A stretch of DNA of 64,000 bases, taken from Nectonema munidae (Eukaryota; Nematomorpha; Nectonematoida; Nectonematidae). A program made the position numbers and the translations under genes. Shown in pieces: positions 59,901-64,000 of this stretch. The stretch lies in contig JAUIRK010000916.1 in NCBI GenBank assembly GCA_030549495.1, positions 409,501 to 473,500 of the forward strand. Reading direction: 5' to 3'. The notes below the pieces were generated by a model that was given only the letters and a program-made list of their open reading frames with translations, had not been told where the DNA came from and did no database searches. Position 1 is the stretch's first letter, and every line of letters begins with the position of its first letter.

Positions 59901-59997
59901 TTCATTTCTTGGGTCACTGGTCTTCAAATAATTAAAATGATACTTTTGTGTTCTCTAAACTCTTTTGAGCGTCTTGAAGTAATTGACCAAAACTCAT
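36690..59997 (-). CDS. SPT2: SPT2 chromatin protein homologue, nine coding exons
   Basis: A histone H3-H4 binding chaperone of transcribed chromatin; nuclear. Coding exons in transcript order: 59944-59997, 59636-59762, 47073-47321, 40822-40929, 39423-39518, 39276-39356, 38816-39011, 36838-36909, 36690-36786. All junctions are GT-AG and phases agree, giving 359 residues. Exon 1 reads MSFGQLLQDAQKSLENTK; exon 2 has VKKRYSTEL and a basic coiled stretch. Exon 3 has the family motif PPPIKFDELLSLAAKL and later RPMTQQEKDE. Exon 7 is acidic (EEEEDDNDLYDDDDDD), then IANFFNYDRS. Exons 8-9 complete the SPT2 domain: YRDRDDDDIQVAGFSQIMKE, GLKEDIEDIEREK and a lysine-rich end. The acidic run plus YDRSKYRDRD and KEDIEDI are diagnostic of the histone-binding region. 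Exon 3 uses the second of two adjacent AGs; its donor (gttttc) is weak. The 12.3-kb intron 2 could hide another exon. The start is chosen by family similarity. Confidence 0.94.
36910..38710. other. SPT2 intron 7, first part
   Basis: AT-rich. A coding-like plus-strand stretch near 37470-37610 (SEKLRWICRIMAITFRITKD, then QPVGNISRAWVIRYLKIF) looks like an old mobile-element gene, but I cannot name it. Nothing else is supported. Confidence 0.4.
38711..38761. repeat. 15-bp stem hairpin in SPT2 intron 7
   Basis: ATTTTCATAGGGGCA is followed, after a GC-rich loop of about 16 bases, by its exact inverse tgcccctatgaaaat. Just upstream (38693) is gcgcacatca, resembling the CAGGGGCGCACATCC terminus, so a decayed MITE end is likely. 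Confidence 0.7.
39088..39131 (-). other. 44-bp exon-like segment in SPT2 intron 6
   Basis: Bounded by a strong acceptor (ggttcttttctag) and a consensus donor (gtaagc) on minus. It can be read IDLKKINQGDLKEK in the frame arriving from exon 6, but its 44 bp are not a multiple of three: including it puts exon 7 out of frame and meets a stop after nine codons. Skipping it gives an open frame. It could be a regulated frame-breaking exon or a pseudo-exon. Confidence 0.45.
39519..40821. other. SPT2 intron 4
   Basis: No gene. Near 39820-39885, gtgccgtagccaagacgggg followed by a C-run looks like a decayed hAT-type terminus. Confidence 0.4.
41381..41650. mobile_element. short hAT-like MITE
   Basis: The left side ggcggatttagagggggccg and the right side ctagatccgcccctg are inverted relatives (cagggcggatctag type), about 270 bp apart, with a 10-C run inside. 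I could not settle a target duplication. Confidence 0.5.
41651..43249. other. SPT2 intron 3, AT-rich part
   Basis: No gene. A (ta)n run lies at 42715-42732, and a short imperfect tandem repeat lies around 42945-43090 (gatattaattttaa with aggagg/aagagg catac/ataga). A GC-richer patch at 42365-42425 (gtcggagtccgatgggactc) looks like TE debris. Confidence 0.5.
43481..43855 (-). pseudogene. piggyBac transposase, C-terminal end
   Basis: Starts WWPHFTNLLSTLM, matching the KWWWPLFTNLLD block that precedes the piggyBac tail. It ends in a cysteine-rich domain of the family type: RRCAVSSCARQTRVICETCD, then CIDSGHFKLFHT. This domain binds the terminal repeats in characterised piggyBac proteins. The catalytic part upstream is absent because the GC-rich insertion begins here. 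Confidence 0.85.
43862..45535. mobile_element. GC-rich retroelement fossil (LTR-kin, possibly DIRS-like)
   Basis: A virus-like retroelement remnant of about 1.7 kb inside piggyBac, and clearly GC-rich where its surroundings are very AT-rich. A reverse transcriptase part lies on the minus strand (about 45140-44720) and an RNase H-like part on the plus strand (about 43930-44660). They are separated and flanked by an imperfect inverted repeat of about 50 bp (43880-43930 and 44664-44723). It is broken and rearranged. The family is uncertain: RT followed by RNase H, with no LTR, integrase or recombinase seen. Boundaries are approximate. Base composition suggests a recent arrival or a foreign source. 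Confidence 0.7.
46889..47030 (+). repeat. tRNA-derived SINE, family 2
   Basis: A-box-like gatggcctagtggtggg and B-box-like tgggttccaaccccg, about 40 bp apart, then gggtgcgataccgacaac and an A-rich end. It ends about 40 bp before the SPT2 exon 3 donor. Confidence 0.65.
47571..47725 (+). repeat. tRNA-derived SINE, family 1
   Basis: Second copy of the SINE at 28765-28920: tggttagatattgggcttcg, the B box gggttcgatcc, then tctcgatgaaaacaccccat. Confidence 0.8.
47726..48381. other. SPT2 intron 2, plain AT-rich part
   Basis: No gene. cataggggatgcattcgt near 48125 may be the left end of the copy 2 transposase-like element (compare gtatgcatccctg near 52546). This is unproven. Confidence 0.35.
48382..52077 (-). 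pseudogene. unclassified transposase-like gene, copy 2, split by copy C
   Basis: A minus-strand gene in SPT2 intron 2. N-terminal part 52077-51730: MPRRCSNQRMSSSNFATRFE, then ISARRACEKMMKLLRK. Next, 51666-51436 has KKALERKMKEEKRLEKARLH, and 51524-51288 has LVSLATRMKITPTQQAAFI. The part with the acidic motif NMVFDTTASNTG and LLWSGCQKNHVG is at 51242-50850. The C-terminal part at about 48830-48382 has HASREDYQEFMSL, SFRAPGALHKSR, MAKLLYSIKL, GSAADAPFNDLKLF and RHLWYLTAELVPLSLF. It carries at least one stop (after HKSR) and several frame changes, and about 100 residues around copy C are missing. I have seen this family only as uncharacterised repetitive proteins of invertebrates. The FDTTASNTG motif recalls the second acidic motif of RNase H-fold transposases. 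No superfamily assignment is claimed. Confidence 0.75.
48862..50845 (-). mobile_element. non-autonomous hAT-like element, copy C (left-truncated)
   Basis: On minus it starts caggggcgcacatcctcaaa and follows copy A nearly base for base. It lacks the 614-bp nested insertion and the internal block seen in B and D. It is inserted in the transposase-like gene just after KNHVGKV. It stops within the nested MITE at about 48862, with no far terminus and no matching duplication of gtattact (50846-50853), so insertion and adjacent host sequence were deleted together. Confidence 0.8.
52680..53560 (+). pseudogene. hAT transposase fragment (SCAND3/FAM200-like)
   Basis: Readable pieces: NSSVSPRINEIAAGVET near 52820, QNNIPINNTVAFATDGTAVM and IGRYRGHRAYLKKV near 52990-53090, and FEQLCEKNNEEFQRL near 53215 in another frame. 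These follow the order of the hAT-derived SCAND3/FAM200 group (second acidic motif ATDGAPAM, GRYRG, HCVIHRQHL, LCEENDEDF). It is broken by several stops and frame changes. No ends were found. It is distinct from the ZMYM1-type copies. Confidence 0.78.
53561..54755. other. SPT2 intron 2, unassigned stretch
   Basis: A minus-strand open frame at 54500-54138 has no recognisable domain. (tcatca)n near 53587 resembles the tail of the LINE fragment at 55005, in the opposite sense. Nothing else is supported. Confidence 0.35.
54756..54986 (-). other. unidentified coding-like ORF
   Basis: 76 codons from MYEYFLDEHVEQVQSH to a stop, with a basic middle (EKLLEKKRSKSAKQN) and LGKNVSDVVKDLEAKVKAKR. Codon use looks protein-like, and composition differs from chance ORFs here. 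I do not recognise it. It is on the SPT2 strand but lacks matching phase-1 splice sites, so I leave it out of that gene. A TE gene piece is most likely. Confidence 0.35.
55005..55300 (+). pseudogene. LINE 3' end fragment (ORF2 tail)
   Basis: Encodes MVRDEVVAGKAKKGRPKKSW followed by EEVAKADMEKRGLSLEDAQL, the basic GRPKxxW...DMxxRGL tail that closes many RTE/Nimb-type LINE ORF2 proteins. It runs into a (gat)n repeat near 55275. There is no RT part; it is a typical 5'-truncated insertion. Confidence 0.65.
55301..55803. other. SPT2 intron 2, AT-rich stretch
   Basis: No supported gene. A minus-strand stretch next to copy D (FNQTKFEHRANVLHQIIICF) may be old TE coding sequence. Confidence 0.35.
56319..56972. 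mobile_element. 654-bp G-rich hAT-like insertion inside copy D
   Basis: Starts CAGAGCCCGCGCTAACC and ends GGTGCGTGGGCCCTG (inward CAGGGCCCACGCACC). Flanks ttctctcc (56311-56318) and ttctttcc (56973-56980) match 7/8. It holds runs of 22 G (56338-56359) and 32 G (56894-56925) just inside each end. It is absent from copy A at the same place. Confidence 0.82.
56980..57183. mobile_element. 204-bp MITE in copy D (same as 3476-3669)
   Basis: Ends CAGTCGCGTATCTAGG and GGCAACGCCACTG. The right flank cttctctc and the left flank reused by the 654-bp insertion correspond to the target seen in copy A on the other strand. Confidence 0.75.
59428..59635. other. SPT2 intron 2, proximal end
   Basis: Short AT-rich sequence between copy D and the exon 2 donor. 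Nothing else is supported. Confidence 0.5.
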
Positions 59998-60034
59998 ACT
60001 TGAATTAAACACCTAAAATATAAAAGTACATTCA

Positions 60035-61170
60035 GTGGGAAAAAAACTTAGTGGCAATTCGTTATTGGAATTTCGCAGCTTAGAAAATCGATTCCTAAGT
60101 GAAATCCCAAAACACAAACTGCTCATTAGTAAAGATATTCTTAAGCAAGCTATTGCATATTTAAATGCTAGTCCTGTAAGAATTGGCCTAGATGTGGATG
60201 AATATACAGACGTATACAACTATTGTCAACGTTTGGTAGTTGTTAGATATGTTAAAGAAAAAAGCATAGAAAATTTTCTTTTTTTGTGAACCATTGAAGA
60301 AAACAGCTGAAGCTGAGGATATTTTTGATTTAATAAGTTTTTTTTCTAGAAATGATATCAACTTTGAAAAAGTTTGCTCAATATGCACTGATGTGGCTCC
60401 AGTTATGCTTGGTAACCCGTCTGGATAAAAAAGTTCATGATCTAAAAGTAACGCATTGTTTTCTTCATCGTTATTCACTTGCAACAAAACCTATGCCACA
60501 AGATTTAAAAAATGCTTTGGATACTTGTGTTAAAGTTGTTAATTTCATTAGAAGCCGTTCTATCATCGTTTGTTTCAGGCTCTTTATGAGAAAATGGGTC
60601 GAGAACACACTTTCCTTTTGTATCATAAGGAAGTAAGATGGCTGTCGCGTGGGCGTGTTTTAACATGGATGTTTGAACTAAAAGAAGAAAAAATATCTCA
60701 AGGAACACTCTCACAAACTGGCTGAAGTTTTTGATGATCTCATGAATCAAGTTAATCTTTCATTGCAGGGTTCTAGAAACAGATTTGGTTGAAAGTTTTT
60801 GCCAGCACTTACAAAAACTTTCCATTTGAAGACTATTTTCTTCCAGAAGACGTCAGAACTTACGAAAACTGGATTCTTACAAAATTTTGATGATGTTGAG
60901 GATGAAGACGAAGTTAAAGATGAACTTATAGAATTGAGACATAATAGAGAGCTACAATTGTATTTGAACACGTCTTAATTAGATAAATTTTGGGCTTCGT
61001 AACTGCAAACTTTTACTGAATTGTCTAAAAAGGCACTTCAAATATTGGTACCTTTTGTGTGAACAAAGTTTTTCTTCCTTACTCCAAATCAAAACCAAAA
61101 ATTAACTCGACTGACGATATAAAAATTGCATTATGTTCAAAAGAGCGAAGATAGGAAGTTTTAATTTCAA
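60035..61170 (+). pseudogene. hAT transposase fragment (ZBED5-like)
   Basis: Begins inside the gene, 38 bp upstream of the SPT2 start codon on the other strand. Pieces: SLENRFLSEIPKHKLLISKD and IGLDVDEYTDVYN near 60080-60220, VRYVKEKSIENFL near 60250, CSICTDVAPVMLGNPSG near 60375, a histidine region (LHRYSLATK) near 60465, EVRWLSRGRVLTWMFELKEE near 60630-60690, and LSKKALQILVPF with SFSSLLQIKTKN near 61020-61100 (dimerisation region). This is the ZBED5/hAT order. Several stops and frame changes; no ends found. Its closeness to the SPT2 start makes it a possible source of promoter sequence (inference). Confidence 0.8.
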
Positions 61171-62294
61171 AAAACAACAATCAAGTCATTAAAACCTTTT
61201 TACTTTTGAATTAAAGAAAAATATCATTTTTTGAATTAAAACATTCTGACAATAAAAACTTTAAAAATTTTTAATACTTATTCTATATAAAAAAAAGTAC
61301 ATAAATACTTTTAATGGGTTAAATAACGCCATATATAGAATTTTGATATTTTTAATTAGTTGCAAGAAAAATTTGCTTAATTTTAGACTATGAAGAAATT
61401 ATAAGGGACTTCTTAAAAAAAAATAAACAAAATTTGTGAGAATTTAAAGGCTTTTAGTTGAGTAGTCTATCTTAAAATGTAATTTTTGTCAAAAGAAAAT
61501 ACATGTACATCTACATTCAGCGATGACATATGTATACGCTAGTATATAGAACGGGTATCATGTGAACAGGTCGTCAAACATAAAACCTCATAGATAAAAT
61601 ATGATATATAAAAGAATTTACACAAGGCGCTTTTTTTATTGTATACACTATACATAATACTAGGTAGGTTCCAAATAAATTTGAGACATGAGATGAGATT
61701 GCAATAAAAAGTAAGTATTTTCAGGCTTTAAAGGGTCAAAATTCGTTACTCCGATTTTTGCTTGATATAAGTTGAAAAGGAATACTCTTTTTAATAAATA
61801 TTTGTCATATTATCATATTTTATTATTATTGAATAAAATCTGGAATGATATTTGTTCTCTTACATCTTTTATTAATTTTTTTTTTATCACTTTTCAGTTT
61901 AAATTAATGAAAAATAATAGAAAATTATACGAATGATTTAGCTAATAATGATAGCTGAAATAAAAATTTAAACAAAAAAGTTTTCAATAAAAGTTAGTAA
62001 TACCTCTAGATCAGGAAATATATATTTGCACTATTTATCAATGGAAAAATAGTTAATGAGAAGTTTCGAGTGAATTTTCATAATAGTTAGTGAAAACTAA
62101 AAAAATTGTAATGAAATTAAGTAGCTTATAATTAAGAATTTATTAGATAATTCTATCAATTCCACTTTTTACTTAACTTAATAAAAGTTAGTAGGACATT
62201 TTTAAATTGATATGAAATAATAAAAAAATTACAACAATTTAAATTTTAATAGAGATTAAGACAATAGTATATTTTGCTAAAAACAAATTAAATC
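61171..62294. other. AT-rich intergenic stretch
   Basis: No gene, splice-framed exon or repeat that I can support. Confidence 0.55.
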
Positions 62295-62375
62295 ATAGGG
62301 TGTTTTCATCGAGATGACACAATTGTCCAGCTTGTATCAAACAAGGAAAGGAGGACATGTGACGAACCAACTTTA
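62295..62375 (-). repeat. SINE family 1, 3' part
   Basis: On minus it reads ttgatacaagctggacaatt and tctcgatgaaaacacccta, as in 28765-28920 and 47571-47725. The tRNA-like head is missing. Confidence 0.7.
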
Positions 62376-62874
62376 ATTATCCAACCTTAAAAAAACTAAT
62401 CAATTTTTCAAAAATCACATATTTTTGTATGATAATCTAGATGTTTCACACTTCTCATTTAAAAATAGAGTAAAACATTACCTTTTAGGTTTAAATAAAT
62501 GTACATCTTAACTTTATAGTTTATATTTTTGTTAAAATTTTACTAATATCCTAAAAAATCTAATAACGGCCATACTTGGCTTTTGATTTTTTAGTAATAT
62601 TAATTTCAAAAAAAAAAAAAAAAAATTTCAATCTATTCTACATTTATGCTTTAATACATACCTTCAAACTTTTCATACTTATAAATATATACATATATAT
62701 GTCTATTAATTATTAGAATGATGATCTTGTAATTGTTTTATTGTTTGTGAAATATTCTCCTTGCTTTTTTTTATCAATAAATCTTCTTCTTCTTCTTAAA
62801 AAAAAAAAAAAAAAAACTTTAATTATCGAAAATCTTTATCTAACCAACAACCTAATTAGTTTAGATAAAATGGC

Positions 62875-63072
62875 GCTGAGTCTTTGTTGGTTGGTTGGTT
62901 TGAGATATCAAAGCACTTTCGACCATAAGGCTATATGCTCGCATTATTCTTAAGATGGTTAATCACAGTTTTTGTGAATTTGTTTTTAGAGTTGGGAGCC
63001 TTGGGGATCGAACCCCTGACCTTCAACTGTTAAGCTGGGAGGTACACACTAACAACCATTGAGGCTCGGCGC
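62875..63072 (-). repeat. tRNA-derived SINE, family 3, near full length
   Basis: On minus: an A-box-like gcctcaatggttgttagtg, the B box ggggttcgatccccaaggct, then aaactgtgattaaccatctt and a caaccaaccaacaaag end. Relatives are at 22562-22740 and 20020-20115. Confidence 0.75.
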
Positions 63073-63112
63073 TGAGTCTTCATAAATAAATAAAAGTTGT
63101 AAAGAAAATAAA

Positions 63113-63237
63113 TTGAAAACGTTGAATACTTTTATTTAACAAAATACCAGCAATAATATTTTGGTAAGAAGGTCATAGTGACCGAAATATTATGGCTGGT
63201 ATTTTGTTAAATAAAAAATTTACTCAACGTTTTCTAA
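63113..63237. repeat. fold-back element, about 125 bp
   Basis: The left arm gaaaacgttgaatac followed by atttaacaaaataccagc is mirrored on the right (gctggtattttgttaaat, then ctcaacgttttc). The arms are about 50 bp with few mismatches, around a short centre (aaggtcatagtg). This is a small MITE or hairpin. Confidence 0.8.
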
Positions 63238-63605
63238 TTAGTTTATTTTAATAATGAAATTTTGTTTATTTTTAACTAATGGATAATTCCAGAAACCATA
63301 ATCTAAAAATTTATATATGTTTTTTTATCTAACACATTATCTTAAACAATTAATTTTGATGAAATTATATTAAATGAAACTTTAAGTCGGTTGAATATAA
63401 TTTCTATTTTTAATGTTTGGTATCAATACACATGTTAAAGTTTGGATACATACAAATCAAAAAATGTTTTATATGGGTTTCTTAAAATAGTTAAAGCTGA
63501 ATAAGTAGCCTTTTTAAGAAAAATATAATAAATCTTTTCTTGACGGAGCGAAAAATTTTTTAGAACTATATGAGCATTTTATAAACCAACTATGAATAAT
63601 TATAG
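63238..63605. other. AT-rich stretch before a candidate exon
   Basis: No supported feature. Confidence 0.5.
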
Positions 63606-63701
63606 TGTGGTACAATAGAACAAGCTTACGAGGTAATCAAAGAGCAGCTTGAAAGCCACTATCAAGATGATCTATCTAATGACTTAATGCATGGAAAAAA
63701 G
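63606..63701 (+). CDS. candidate internal exon of an unknown gene
   Basis: A 96-bp segment between an acceptor (aattatag) and a donor (gtaaca). It is open in one frame for exactly 32 codons: CGTIEQAYEVIKEQLESHYQ, then DDLSNDLMHGKK. Composition is protein-like against a very AT-rich background. Both ends are phase 0. I do not recognise the family. The rest of the gene would lie to the right of the window and possibly to the left; no other exon was found. A further coding-like run near 63895-63955 (QYPDNQIKMDFNERVNVGKL) may or may not belong. Confidence 0.4.
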
Positions 63702-64000
63702 GTAACAAATAGATTATTTAAAATTACACTTAACTGTAAATGATCAAAGCATAATATTATTAAACGAAAGTAAGGTTATAAAAATATATGGACAAGAAAT
63801 TAATATGAGTAAGTAAACTATATATATATACACATTTAAAAGTCCAAACTATCAAGGGCAAAGTATATATTCCTTTTTAAATAAAATTAAGAAACAATAT
63901 CCAGATAATCAGATTAAAATGGATTTTAATGAGCGCGTGAATGTGGGGAAATTATAAGAATCATTTATATATAAACTTCAAGGTACAAAAATTCCTTTGC

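Overview
The window is AT-rich eukaryotic DNA that looks like an invertebrate animal. It holds two host genes with canonical GT-AG introns, many of them 50-66 bp, buried in transposable elements. The species cannot be named from the sequence. Arthropod or crustacean is a guess from the TE mix only.

Two host genes can be read exon by exon. Ribosomal protein eL34 (RpL34) lies on the plus strand, 29693-36596, in four coding exons with a 6.4-kb first intron. The chromatin protein SPT2 (SPTY2D1 family) lies on the minus strand, 59997-36690, in nine coding exons over 23.3 kb. They converge tail to tail, with stop codons only 93 bp apart and poly(A) signals that imply overlapping 3' ends. Neither gene shows a long ORF. 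Both were recognised by stitching small exons whose splice phases all agree.

Nearly everything else is mobile DNA. Positions 1-8874 hold a broken unclassified transposase-like gene, split by a 3.2-kb CAGGGG-ended element (copy A) and by a 3.5-kb hAT element with a perfect 8-bp target duplication. Positions 9822-12870 hold a second, older hAT element. Positions 13520-18069 are an R1/I-like LINE with a 15-bp target duplication. Positions 18.5-26.1 kb are minisatellites and duplicated AT-rich blocks. Positions 26.1-28.6 kb are a CR1/Jockey-like LINE. The RpL34 intron holds copy B and a pogo/Tigger element. The SPT2 introns hold a piggyBac element interrupted by a strikingly GC-rich retroelement fossil, a second copy of the unclassified transposase family, copies C and D, further hAT pieces, a LINE tail and SINEs. 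Positions 60-61.2 kb are another hAT fragment, and a candidate exon of an unknown gene lies near the right edge.

The main message is nesting. Several insertions can be ordered in time from target duplications and from reading frames that run across the insertion point.
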